Shown in pieces: positions 38,129-49,025 of a stretch of DNA of 64,000 nt. The stretch lies in the NCBI RefSeq assembly GCF_964020005.1, contig NZ_OZ026474.1:806001-870000 (forward strand). Direction: 5' to 3'. Position 1 is the first letter of the stretch; each line of letters begins with the position of its first letter. A program made the position numbers and the translations under genes. The stretch is from Spiroplasma endosymbiont of Atherix ibis. GTDB taxonomy: Bacteria > Bacillota_I > Bacilli_A > Mycoplasmatales > Mycoplasmataceae. Below the pieces are notes generated by a model. The model searched no databases, was not told the origin of the DNA, and saw only the letters and a list, made by a program, of their open reading frames with translations.

Positions 38129-39862
38129 ATGAAAAAATTACTAGGAATACTTAGTGCAGTTTCATTAACTGTAGCTTCCCCTTCTTTAGTTGCTGCTTGT
38201 GGTTCAAAAGAAAGAATTAAAAGTCCAAAATTAAATAGAGAATTAGCAAAACAATTATTAGTTTCTATTTCAGGAAATAAAGATTTAGCAAATATTGACT
38301 TTGGTTCAATGTTTACTGATGCAGAAATTGAATCAGTAGTAATTAATATGGTAAATGAACTGCTTTCATTACAATATTCATTTGATTCTACAAATAGTAT
38401 GTATGATAAATTAAGTTTTAAAGAAAAATATAATTCTGATAGTAATGGTATAGAAGAAGCATTTAAAAATAAATATAATTTAGAATCAAGAACAATAGCT
38501 GAAAATAAACTTTTTGAAGAGTATACTAAGTCAATAAAAGGTGATAGACTTGATTATTGAAGTGTTCAAAACAATTATAGTTTAAACATCCAAAAAGATA
38601 CAACTGTAAAATCATTTAATGGAACAGAAGACATCAATGTTTCATCAAAAAATAAATATATTTATTTTAATAGTGGGAATGCTGCTAATAAAGATAAAAT
38701 TTGAAGATTTACAAATGAAAATTTAAAAAATAAAGCAGCACATCTTCCAGAATTAAGAGATCTAACAAGTGAATATAGTGGAATTAAAGAAGAAATCTTT
38801 GGAGTATTAGATAAAAATGATAAATATCATAAAATAAGTTCAAAAACAGCTTTATATTTAAGATTTCAAGAATATTTTAAGTCAAAAATCTTAGAAGAAT
38901 TAAATGAAAATCTACTAACAACAGCTTATTTAAAATCAACAATGTTTGATATTAAAGAAAGTAAAGATAAAGGAAAAAGTCCATATATAAATTCTTCTTC
39001 TGTTTTTGCTAAAACACAAACTTTAAGTGATAGCTCAAGTGAATCATGAAAAACTAATGTTAAAATGGTTTGAACAATGAGATTTGATATTACAGAACCA
39101 AGTAAAATAGACCAAGTAAATAAAGCTTTAAGAGAAAAATCAGATATTATTGATCCAAGTAGTGGAGCATTATTATCTGGAAAATCTATAAGTGAAATTT
39201 ATAAATTAGCTTCTGAAACAGCTAATGTTCTTCCAAATCCAGTAATTGATAATAAATCAGGATATGATTCATACTTTGGATGAAGTGGATATCAAGGTTT
39301 AACAATTTATAATGGAGATAGCTCACTAGGTGATAGTCCTATTTCTGGAAAAGCTTATGAAGCAAATGTTAAATCATGAACAAAAGGAGCAGGAATTGTT
39401 AAAAACGGTTCTAACTTCTTAACAGTTGATTCATCAAATTCAAACTATGCTGATTTAGTTTTAGTTTTACCAGTTTATATGATTGAATTATTAGGAGGAT
39501 CAAATCCAACTAATAGTACATACGAAATAATTGGTAAAAGTCAAGAAGATAAAAAAGCAATGATTTTCAGTAATACAATCGGTAATGATAATGTATATAC
39601 AGATAGATGAAATAATAACAATAATAGAGATCTTCATTCTAAAGATATTCAAGAATTAATAGATAATGAAAATACAGGAAAACAAGCACAAACTGCATTA
39701 CTAAATCAAATAATGTATGGTATTTCAAAAGATTCAACATCAAGTGATTTAGGAAAAACAATAATATACTCAAAATATTTAGATAAAGATGAAGTATACT
39801 ATGCAGGATTGTGAAATAAAATTGGATCATACATCAAAAATGAAAATGATAAAGATGAATAA
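38129..39862 (+). CDS. Large Entomoplasmatales-type lipoprotein (2 of a pair)
   Basis: A 577-aa lipoprotein starting MKKLLGILSAVSLTVASPS with lipobox VAACGS. AAAGGAGG precedes the ATG, which is one base after the stop of the first lipoprotein; the two form an operon. Downstream segments such as LNRELAKQLLVSISGNKD and the Trp/Ser-rich C-terminal half run parallel to the first protein, suggesting an old duplication. Function is unknown. A terminator follows. Confidence 0.88.
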
Positions 39863-39865
39863 AAA

Positions 39866-39900
39866 AATAAAATAAACCTAATTTAAGGTTTATTTTTTTA
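39866..39900 (+). terminator. Terminator after the lipoprotein pair
   Basis: AAATAAACC, loop TAATTTA, GGTTTATTTTTTT directly follows the stop of the second lipoprotein. Confidence 0.85.
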
Positions 39901-39929
39901 TAAAATATTAATGAAATGAGGTTTAAAAA

Positions 39930-40331
39930 ATGGATTGCATATTTTGTAAAATTATTAATAAAGAAATGGATGCAAAAATTATTTATGAAAATGAATATAC
40001 ACTAGCTTTTTTAGATATATTCCCAAATAGTAATGGTCATTCACTTGTAATTCCAAAAAAACATTTTGAAGATTATGAGCAAACTGATGATTTTTACTTA
40101 CAAGAAGTAGCAAAAACTAAAAAAGTTGTTGCAAAGGTATTAAAAGAAAAATTAAAACCTAAAGGGATTAATTATATATCAAATCAAGGTTCTGAATCTT
40201 TTCAAGTAGTATTTCACTACCACGAGCATATTATTCCAAAATATATAAAAGAAAAAGGATATACGTTTAAAATTAACAATGAACCTAGCGATTTATTAGA
40301 TTTGGATATTATTTATAAAAAAATAAATTAA
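39930..40331 (+). CDS. HIT-family nucleotide-binding protein
   Basis: A 133-aa histidine-triad protein. CIFCKIINKEM with the zinc-site Cys pair opens the protein, followed by FLDIFPNSNGHSLVIPKKHF. The triad is HYHEHIIP near residue 100. HIT enzymes cleave nucleotide phosphoramidates or dinucleoside polyphosphates. The ATG has GAGG upstream. A terminator follows. Confidence 0.93.
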   Translation: MDCIFCKIINKEMDAKIIYENEYTLAFLDIFPNSNGHSLVIPKKHFEDYEQTDDFYLQEVAKTKKVVAKVLKEKLKPKGINYISNQGSESFQVVFHYHEHIIPKYIKEKGYTFKINNEPSDLLDLDIIYKKIN

Positions 40332-40333
40332 AA

Positions 40334-40360
40334 AAGAAAACTATTTAGTTTTCTTTTTTT
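40334..40360. terminator. Terminator between convergent HIT and YhaM-like genes
   Basis: AAGAAAAC, loop TATTTA, GTTTTCTTTTTTT. It overlaps the last codons of the minus-strand gene and serves the plus-strand HIT gene; it could work in both directions. Confidence 0.75.
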
Positions 40361-41310
40361 TGATAATGATTTAAATAACTTCTTCCTTCTTCTGAAAGAA
40401 TTCTTGCACTTCAACTGCCCTTTTCCACTTTTGCTAATTCATCATTAATTTTATAAATTCTTGCATCTAAAGCATCTAATGATGAAATTAAAACTGCTTC
40501 AATTAAATTTGGCTCTACAGGTGAACCATACTCATTTTTACCATGACTTGCTAAAATAATATGTTGCAACTTTAAAACATCTTCATTCTCTTTTAAACCT
40601 AACTCTATAGCCTTATTTGAAACAAAAGTATTTCCAATTGAAATATGACCTAATAATTTACCTTGATCTGTATATTCTGATGCATTTTTTCCATCCATTT
40701 CAATAACTTTTCCAATATCATGAAGTATTGCTCCACAATAAACTAATTCTCAATCTACTTCTGCATACTTATATACTTCTTTAATTGCTTTTGCACTCAT
40801 TAGTAAAGAATAACTATGTCAAAATAAACCACCAATAACATTATGATGAATACTTACTGCTGCAGGATAAGATTTAAATTCTGCTTCATATTGTTTTAAA
40901 ATTGATAATGTAATTTTTTTATAATTTTCATTTTTTATAGCTTCTAAAAAATCTATTAATTTACTATAATTTGATGTCACATTTATTGGAGCACTTATAC
41001 TAAACATTTCTTCATTAATATTATAAGTTTCAAAATCATGTTCTTTTATAATTTCATAATAGTTTATTTTTAACTGTAATTGTTGTCTGTAAACATTTGT
41101 TGCTGCTTCAATTTTAACAATTTCTCCTGTTTTTAATTCTTCTACATCTATATCTGTTGAATTTCAAAGTCTTGCTTCAATTCTTCCTGACATATCAATT
41201 AAATTTAAAATTAAATAATTAGATCCATTATTACCTGTTGATAAAATTGTTTTTTCAATTCTAGCTATTAGAGTTACCAATTTACTATCCGAATTTATTT
41301 GATTAATCAT
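40345..41310 (-). CDS. YhaM-like 3'-5' exoribonuclease (OB fold plus HD domain)
   Basis: A 321-aa protein with an N-terminal OB-fold (LVTLIARIEKTILSTGNNGS through GEIVKIEAATNVYRQQLQL) and a C-terminal HD domain. HD metal ligands are in VSIHHNVIGGLFWHSYSL, GAILHDIGKVIEM, and HIILASHGK. This plan matches YhaM, which degrades RNA and single-stranded DNA from the 3' end. The start has GGGGAG upstream. The frame is intact. Confidence 0.88.
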
Positions 41311-41662
41311 ATTTGTTCTCCCCAAAGATAAGTTAATTTTAACAAAAAATAATTAAATATATCAATTATAAAAAAGCATTTTTAATCTTTTTTATAGAAT
41401 TATAATTAAGATATTTAATAAAAAATAAATTGAGATAAATATTTCTAAAATTTATCTCAATGTATAGTGCACTTTATCTAACTTTATTTTCCTAAACATT
41501 TTTAATAAATACAAATTAAAACTTATTTACTTTTAGTAAAAATTTATTCTATTACTCCTTTTCAACTTAATTTTAGTTACTTAATATTTTAGTTTCTGTA
41601 AAATTACAATTTTCTTGTATATAGAAATGAAAAAGCTTAAAAATTATTACAAGTTTGAATTA
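41311..41662. other. Gene-free intergenic region with one hairpin
   Basis: About 350 bases with no credible frame on either strand. It holds one inverted repeat, TTGAGATAAAT / ATTTATCTCAA (41430-41460), without a good U run. Nothing else was seen. Confidence 0.5.
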
Positions 41663-41705
41663 AAAAACACTATTAATTTAAATTAATAATTAATAGTGTT
41701 TTTTA
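41663..41705. terminator. Terminator after the lipoyl/E2-like gene
   Basis: AAAAAACACTATTAATT and AATTAATAGTGTTTTTT form a long stem immediately after the stop of the minus-strand gene at 41706. Confidence 0.85.
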
Positions 41706-43415
41706 TTATATTAGAAATCCAGGATTTCTTAAAATACTTACGAATTCTTTTCCAAACATTATTGCATCTTCTATTTCTAATACATTTTGATTAAATGCAA
41801 ATGATATTTTTACAAAACTTGATAAATTTCCATCTTCTTTAAAATAATTAGATAATGATGAAATATAGATTGATATCAATGAATTATTTGATAATCCAAA
41901 ATTTGCATTATCAATACCTAAGTTTGAAAGATCAAAAATTGATACTTTAATATTATGATTATTCATTTTATTATTTTGAGCTATATCTTTAGAAATATCT
42001 AAAATATTTGAGTCTATTTCAACTTCAACAACAGTATCTTTTATTGAATTATTCTCAACTTTAATTAGTCTTATAAGTGAATCTTTTGAATCTAACTCAT
42101 TATATTTATTTAAAGTTTTTTTAAGAGCTTTTATATAAAATGCATTAAGTTCTAAATCCACTCCTGATTCTTTTAATGGTTCAACCATCAATGTTTGTAA
42201 ACTAACAAGTGCTGTAATATCCAATTTAAATGAAAAAGTAGCTATATTTTTTTTAGATAAAAGAACTGTTTTTTCATTAACTTTTTCATCATTTCGAGAA
42301 TTTTTCAACGATAATAAAGAAATTTCTTTTACTTTTTCATCTAAATTATTAATTTTCTGATTAACTTTTGTTAATAATGAAGTAATTGTTTTTGAACTAT
42401 TTTCTTTTGACTCAGAAATAAATTTATTTATTCTTGTATTTAATTCTTCAAATTTATTATTAAATTTATTTATATCATTTTCAATTTCTCTATTAGAGTC
42501 TTTTATTTTTTGATATAACTTTGAGTTAAAATTATTAATTTTCACATCAATATCTTTAAATTTATTTTTAAATTCTTTTTCGTTTTCTTCAATTACATTA
42601 AATTTATTTTCAAACTTTTCATTACTTTTTATTACTTTATCTATTTGATTAAAATCAACATTAATTAAATTTTTCAACTCTTCTTTTTTATTTTCTTGGT
42701 TATCTAAACGAGTTTGTTGTATTTCTTCATTTTCTTGTATTGCTCTTAAAGCTATTTCTTTTTCTTCAACTAGATTACTTTCTTCATCTTTTTGTAATTC
42801 TTCTGAATTTAAATTTGAATTAACTAAAGCATCTTGATTATTTTCAGTAACTATATCATTTTCATGATTTTCTTCTTTATTTCATTCATCTATAATTGAA
42901 TAAGATAAATTTGAAATTTCTTGAGTTAATAATCCAGGAGCTTTCTCATTTTCTTTAAAATCAATTTCATAGTTTTCTTTCATTGAAATATCTAAATTAG
43001 TTTCTTGCTCTAAATTTTGACTAAAGTTTTGCATTTTTGATAAATCATCATTTTCAAAAGTTATTTCATTTTCCTCATCATTATCAGATCCATTTATTAA
43101 TTTTTCTAAATAGCCAAATTCATTTAAACCTTCTCTTAAAGTGTCATTAATATTTGACGGTTTTTTTAAAAGAACCTTTATTTCTTTATTTGAAAAAATA
43201 TCAAAAACAGTATCCCCATGTGAAACTATTAAAGATTCTATTACATAAATATTTCTAATAACACCATCAATTGTAGATAAAATTTCAAATTTCTCTAATT
43301 GAGTTGAAATTATAGCAAGAACTTGATTTTTTTTAACTGGTTGCCCTTCTTTTACAAAAACATTTTCTACAATACCTTTATATTTTTTAGGATTTTTAAA
43401 CTTAATTTTTTCCAT
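41706..43415 (-). CDS. Lipoyl-domain/coiled-coil/non-catalytic E2-like protein
   Basis: A 569-aa protein of unusual build. Residues 1-75 are a lipoyl/biotinyl-like domain (GQPVKKNQVLAIIST, then LEKFEILSTIDGV with the Lys in the attachment turn). Residues 76-245 are acidic and low-complexity. Residues 247-385 form a long coiled coil. Residues 388-569 resemble the dihydrolipoamide acyltransferase (E2) core: TFSFKLDITALVSL, LELNAFYIKALKKTLNKYNE, KVSIFDLSNLGIDN, and the end FGKEFVSILRNPGF. The catalytic HxxxDG of E2 is replaced by FNQNVLEIEDA, so acyl transfer is unlikely. I infer a structural or regulatory partner of a 2-oxoacid dehydrogenase complex. TGA read as Trp joins the halves at SIIDEWNKEE. 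Confidence 0.75.
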
Positions 43416-43496
43416 AAATAGCCCCTCTTTAATTAAATTATGTTTAAATACTATACTTATTATTTTACACTAGTTTAAGCGTGTATTAAATTTTTT

Positions 43497-44204
43497 TTAA
43501 AGAGCATCAAGTATTATTTTATTATTTTCAGACATATTAAGCAGTCTTTTAAAACATCATTTAAATAAAGGTATTCTATTATAATGTTCTATTTTTAAAC
43601 CTTTACATTGAATAATTAATTGAGAAGCTTGTTTTGCAAAGTCTATCATTTCATTTTTATCTGCGGGCCATATTGGTCCAAATCCTTTATAAAGTAGCAT
43701 TGCATTAGATATTAAATTTAAAAAAACAAGAGTATATTGGCCTAGTGGACTTTCAATTGCAAAATATATAAAAGTTATTAACATATCTTCTATAAATAAT
43801 TCTAAACTAGCTTCTTCAATTAAACTCTCTTCAAAAAACTCTATCATTTTAAGAGTTTTTGACTTATCATCTTTTATTTTCTGAAAAACGTGTTTAAATT
43901 CACCTGTTTCATCTAGGAGCATATAAATTTTTATATAATCTTCTATTTTAAAAGCTCATTTATGAACTTTATTTCTTCTATAATTTTCCTTTGATTCTAT
44001 TATTTTTTCTTCAATAAATTCTCAAATTTTTAAAAAATTAATTAGTTTTTTTCCATAAATTTCTTGTGAATCATCAATTAGATATTCATCATTTGCAATT
44101 AATTCAAATAATTCTTCTTCTGAAAACATACAATCATTATAAAAAGAAATATTTGAAATTATTCTTGTACCTATTGTTGATCAAACTTTTTTATTTTTAT
44201 ACAA
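43497..44204 (-). CDS. Hypothetical protein, 235 aa
   Basis: The frame starts at a TTG with a strong AGGAGG eight bases upstream (MYKNKKVWSTIGTRIISN) and ends NNKIILDAL. It is helical, with no signal peptide. A moderately hydrophobic stretch lies at IEDMLITFIYFAIESPLGQY. I do not recognise the family. It sits between trmFO and the lipoyl/E2-like gene, on the same strand. Confidence 0.7.
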
Positions 44205-44229
44205 AAAAATACCTCCTTATAAACTAATT

Positions 44230-45537
44230 TTATAGTTCAAACTTGGTAAAATTCTTTAAAATTCCTAAAGTATTTTTATAAATAAAATTATTTTTTTCTT
44301 CTTTAGAATTAAACTCTAAATTTTTATCAACTTTTATTAAACCCATATTTGCTTTCATGGGTTTCAATTTTTTATGTTTTGGATTAGTAATATAATTTAT
44401 TAAACTTCCTAAAACTGTTTCTTCAGGAAAAGGTATAAATTTTTTATTATTAATAATACTTATAATTCCTTTTGCTGCAACTAGACCCGTAGCAAAAGAT
44501 TCAATATAACCTTCAACTCCTGTTATTTGTCCAGCAAAGAAAATGTTTTTCTTTCTCATCATTTGTAGCTTTTTATTAAGTATTTTAGGTGAATTTATGA
44601 AGTTATTTTTATGCATAACACCAAATCTTTTAAAAAAAGCCTTTTCAAGTCCTGGAAGGGTTGAAAATACTTCTTTTTGTGCAGATCAAGTTAAATTTGT
44701 TTGAAAACCTACCATATTATATAAATTATCAATAGCATCATCTTTTCTTAATTGAACTACAGAATAAGGTTTAATTCCATTTTCATTTTCAAGATTGTTT
44801 GAAGACATTGCAGATCTTAAAAGTACTTTTTTAGAAATTTTAGCCAATTGTTCAATTGGCTGACATCCTTTAAAAAATATCTCATTTTCAAAATCCTTTA
44901 ATTTAACTTGTTGAGCATTTATTAATTTTTTATGAAAAATATTAAATTCTGGTTCACTTAGAGGAATACAAATATAACTATTATCATTGCTATGTCTAGA
45001 TTTATAATAAACTTTTGTAAAATCAATAGATTGCTTTTCTAAAATTGGTGATGAAGCATCTAAATAAAATAATTTTTGCTTTCCTAAGATTTTTTCGATT
45101 TTTAATTGAAAATTATTAGAAGATAAAGGACCTGTTGCAATTAAAATAATATCTTGATTCTCTTTATCTATTTCTAAAAATTCCTCTTCAAAAATTTCAA
45201 TATTTTTATGTTTTCTTATTCTTTCATCTACAAGTTTAGAAAAACATTCTCTATCAACAGCTAAAGCATCATCTGAAGGTATTTGAGTTTTATAAGCGCA
45301 ATCCAATATAAATGATCCTAATTGCTCAAGTTCCTTTTTTAATATACCTACTGCATTTTGAGTTGAAATACTTCTAAAAGTATTTGAACAAACTAATTAT
45401 GCAAAATTATCTGATTTTTGAATTTCATTTTTTTGAATTTTCTTTTTCTCATAAAGATGAACTTTAATTCCCTTTTCAGCTAACTGTCAAGCTGCTTCAC
45501 ATCCAGCTAAACCAGCTCCAACTACTATAACTTTCAT
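44230..45537 (-). pseudogene. trmFO: TrmFO/RlmFO folate-dependent uracil-5 methyltransferase with one in-frame TAA
   Basis: This flavoprotein makes 5-methyluridine in tRNA (U54) or 23S rRNA using methylene-THF. The frame has [72 protein letters not shown], and FFAGQITGVEGYIESFATG, at normal length (about 435 codons). At codon 47 it reads TAA (45397-45399), between DNFA and LVCSN. Most relatives have FAELVCSN, so the stop sits at a conserved Glu near the active-site region. Everything else looks functional, with no shift. GGAG precedes the ATG, which overlaps the cutC stop. If real, the stop should inactivate the gene. Confidence 0.85.
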
Positions 45538-46199
45538 TATTTTTTCTCCAATAATTCATTTATTTTATTTAAATTTACTGATCCATCTCAACTAGAATAA
45601 TCTCTTACACATGAACCTACATGAATGTTATTTGATATTTTTTTAAAAATTAGAAAATTTTGTTGATTAATTCCCCCACCAATTAAAATTTTAGTTGATA
45701 AATTTAAAGAACATAGTTTATCTATTATTTGTTTGCCTTTTTCAATATCATGTCCACCACTTGTTAGCACATTTGTTATTTTAAGTTCATTTAAAGTTTT
45801 ATAAGCAATTATAAAATCTTTCACTTCATCAAATGCCTTATGAAATGTTATATCCAAATCTACCTTTACTCTAATAACTTGTTTAATAAATTCAACATCA
45901 ATTGTTAAATCTTTATTCAAAGCACCAATAACTATTCCATTAGCTTTAGTTTTTGAAATAAATTTAACTTGCTCTAACATTTCTTTTTTCTCATTTTCAG
46001 TATAAAAAAAATCTCTTGAAGTATTTCTTACAATTATATTAACTGGTAATTTAGATATGTTACAAGCATTTATTATATCTTCATTAGTTGGTGTTAATCC
46101 TCCAACTTTTAATTCTCTACAAAATTCAATTCTATTTGCTTTTGAAATATTTATAAGTTCTATATCTTTCAAATCTTTTGCAATTACTTCTAATAACAT
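45537..46199 (-). CDS. cutC: CutC family protein
   Basis: A 220-aa TIM-barrel protein. RIEFCRELKVGGLTPT near the N-terminus, ITFHKAFDEVKD, NVLTSGGHDIEKGKQI, and ILIGGGINQQN match CutC. The family was linked to copper tolerance in E. coli, but its biochemical role is unsettled. It lies between metK and trmFO with one-base or two-base gaps, so the three share a transcript. Confidence 0.88.
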
Positions 46200-46200
46200 T

Positions 46201-47334
46201 TTATAAATATGCCTCTAATTCTCTTATTTTATCTAATTTTTCTCAATTAAATTCTTTTTTTCCAAAATGTCCATATTTGCTTGTTCTAAAATAAACTGGT
46301 GATTTTAATTCTAATTTATCAATAATTGAACTAACTTTAAAATCAAAATTTTCTTTTAAAGCTTTATACATTACATCCATTGAAACTTTATTTGTTCCAA
46401 AAGCTTCAATAAATATTGAAACTGGCTCTGATTTGCCAATTGCATAACTAACTTGAATTTCTACTTTATCAGCTAATTTAGCAGCAACCATATTTTTTGC
46501 AGCGTAACGACAAATGTAAGCAGCACTTCTATCAACTTTACTTGGATCTTTTCCTGAAAATGCTCCTCCTCCATGACGTGAATAACCACCATAAGTATCA
46601 ACTATTATTTTTCTTCCTGTAAGTCCAGTATCTCCTTTTGGTCCTCCTATAACAAATCTTCCTGTAGGATTTATTAGTACATTAAAATCAGTATTTAAAT
46701 TGTATCTTTTTGCTATTACATCCATAATATTAAATTTAATAAATTTTTCAAATTCCTCTTTATTATAGTTAACATCATGTTGAATTGACATTAAAATGGT
46801 TTCAATTCTTGGATTATTTTCATTTGTATAATCCATTGTCACTTGTGATTTCATATCAGGTTGAGCTCATTTAAATTTTTTTGCCTTTCTCAATTTTGAA
46901 GCAATATGAACTAAATCATGAGCAACTTGAATTGAATATGGCATATATGTTGGTGTTTCATTATTTGCATAACCAAACATAATTCCTTGATCTCCTGCAC
47001 CCATTTCCTTTTGTTCAACACCTATAGCAATATCTGGTGATTGAGTATTTATTTTCACTAAAATTTCACAAGTATTTGGATCAATTCCAGTTTCAGAATT
47101 ATTATATCCAACTCTTTCTAAGACTCATCTTGCAATTGATACATAATCAACTTTAGCTTTAGTTGTAATTTCTCCCCCAATTAATAAGTAATTTTCAGTG
47201 AGAAAAGTTTCACATGCCACTTTTGCATTTGGATCTTGTTTTAAACATTCATCTAAAATAGCATCACTTATTTGATCACAAATTTTATCAGGATGTCCCT
47301 CAGAAACTGATTCACTAGTAAATAATCTTTTCAT
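46201..47334 (-). CDS. metK: S-adenosylmethionine synthetase
   Basis: A 377-aa enzyme making SAM from methionine and ATP. Seen are [74 protein letters not shown] (in two pieces), and ARYAAKNMV-type [16 protein letters not shown]. All ATP-, K- and methionine-site motifs are kept. It is preceded by a structured leader that I take as a SAM riboswitch, and heads the metK-cutC-trmFO transcript. Confidence 0.96.
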
Positions 47335-47364
47335 AATTTTTATCCTCTAAAATAAAAACTTCTC

Positions 47365-47485
47365 CTAACAAAAGAGAATTTTTTTTCTCTCATTGCTGGT
47401 TTCCCCTTAATTTGAGCACCTAATTGAATATGTTGCTACCACTTCATCGAGTTTTTTCTCTCAGCAGTTCTTAATAAGATTTTTA
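47365..47485 (-). promoter_or_regulatory. Probable SAM-I (S-box) riboswitch leader of metK
   Basis: On the minus strand the leader contains, in order, TTAAGAACTGCTGAGAGAAA, CTCGATGAAGTGGTAGCAAC, AGGTGCTCAAATTAAGGGGA, and ACCAGCAATGAGAG. The order and spacing match the S-box: P1/P2 purine block, GATGAA, GCAACC-like, and a TGCTAAATTCC-like segment. A hairpin (GAGAG...CTCTT) with a nearby GGAG lies before the ATG, suggesting an expression platform. The match is imperfect and was made by eye. Confidence 0.55.
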
Positions 47486-47513
47486 AGTTTTCTAAAGTAA
47501 TAATATCAAATAT

Positions 47514-48479
47514 TTATAAACTTTTAATTATTAAATCAAATATTTTTTCTGAATCTTTAGTATTTAAAATATAGTGCTTATATCCTTTAACTTTTTCTAA
47601 AATATATTTGTCTTTATTAAGCTTTGATAAATATTTAGCAATTTTTTTTGAATTACAATAAAAATCATTATTTGAAAGTATTAATAATATTTTTTCTTTT
47701 GATTTATTAAGATTTTTAATGCTAATCCTATTAGATTTTTTTCATAAATAATAATCTTTTACATTAAATAAATTTTTAGTTATATTTTCATCTTCAATTT
47801 TTTTTGCAAAATTACTGTCATCTGTTAAGTCCAAACCATTAATAGAACTTATAAGTTTTGTATTTGCTTTAAATAAAGTTCCTCATCAAAGTTTTAAATA
47901 AAAACCAAAAGTTTTTTGATAAGCATCATTTAATCTTAAAGAACAAGAAATAATTTTATGAACTTTCTCATTATCTGATAAAAAACTTGCTATTGTTGAA
48001 CCAAAACCTTCTCCTAATAAAATAATTTTTGATTTTGAATTTTTTTCACTAATATCTTCAACTATTTCTTTTAAATCAGAAACTGTTCAACCAAAATGAA
48101 ATTGCTTTTCAACTATATTTTCTCCACAATTTCTTTGATCAAAAGAAACTAATGAACAATTACTTTTTTTATTTTTACTTAATCAAATTTGCATTTTATC
48201 GAAGTCTTTTCGATTTCTAAACATATCATGAATTCCAATAATTATATATTCACTATTAGGATTAATTTCTCCAAATCATCTAAGTTCATAACCATCACTT
48301 GTTTTAAACATTTTCTTTTTAATTAATTCACTTTTAATAATTGGATTTCTTTTAGTTTTAAGTTTATTAAAACTAATAATTCTAATTATTAAAGCTAATA
48401 AAAAAATAAAAACAAATGTAGATAATATTGAATAAATAATTATACTCAATAAGCTTCAAACAGCTTCTCAAACTTCCAT
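47514..48479 (-). CDS. Alpha/beta hydrolase-fold protein lacking the usual Ser nucleophile
   Basis: A 321-aa protein with an N-terminal membrane segment (LLSIIIYSILSTFVFIFLLAL). A hydrolase fold follows, like the mollicute lipase/esterase-type proteins: YIIIGIHDMFRNRKDF (oxyanion region), VSFDQRNCGEN, and the nucleophile-elbow position LLGEGFGSTIASF. The elbow reads G-E-G-F-G where the family has GxSxG, so Ser is absent there; a Ser follows two residues later. A late His (KGYKHYIL) could be the catalytic His. It may be non-catalytic. AAGGGGA precedes the ATG. Confidence 0.7.
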
Positions 48480-48504
48480 AAAATCCCCTTCTCTAATTTT
48501 AAAG

Positions 48505-48535
48505 AAAAAACACCTTTCTAAGTGTTTATTTTTGT
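48505..48535 (-). terminator. Terminator after the 121-aa gene
   Basis: On the minus strand AAACAC, loop TTAGAAAG, GTGTTTTTTC follows the TAA of the gene ending at 48545. Confidence 0.7.
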
Positions 48536-48544
48536 AAATACTTA

Positions 48545-48910
48545 TTAATTTTTATTTGATAAATCTAATGCATATACATCAAATTGTCCCATAAATCAAA
48601 ATGCAAATATAACACTTTGTTTTCTAATTATAAACTCTTGACTACCCATAACATTAATTGCTTCATATATAAGATTTCCAGCATCTTGTTCTAAATTAAT
48701 TCTAATATTTTCAAAATCATAAACTGGAGCTCTACCATATATTTCATTTTTACTTTCTAATTCAATTTCTGTTATAACTCTTTTAAACGTATCTTTATAT
48801 TTTAAGGCCTTTGTAAGTTTTTCTTCTATACCCACACAAATATTTTGAATTTCTTTATCTAAAGCAAACAATGTTTCGTGTAAATTTCTAAGTTTATCAT
48901 GTCTTCTCAT
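48545..48910 (-). CDS. Hypothetical protein, 121 aa
   Basis: Starts MRRHDKLRNLHETLFALDKE. It is a helical, charged protein with no membrane segment. TGA Trp near the end joins the tail FMGQFDVYALDLSNKN. I do not recognise it. It stands alone between the hydrolase gene and ymdB, with its own terminator. Confidence 0.7.
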
Positions 48911-49025
48911 ATTTTATGCTCCTAAAAATATCCTTTATCAAAAATATTATACACAAATTTTTATTAAATCTTTTTTCTAATCAATAAGTTAATTAAATAT
49001 TAATTTATTATTCTTTTATATTTTT

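Noticed and set aside
41430-41460. Inverted repeat as a terminator
   Set aside because: The stem has no U run in either direction and is distant from the ends of the genes.
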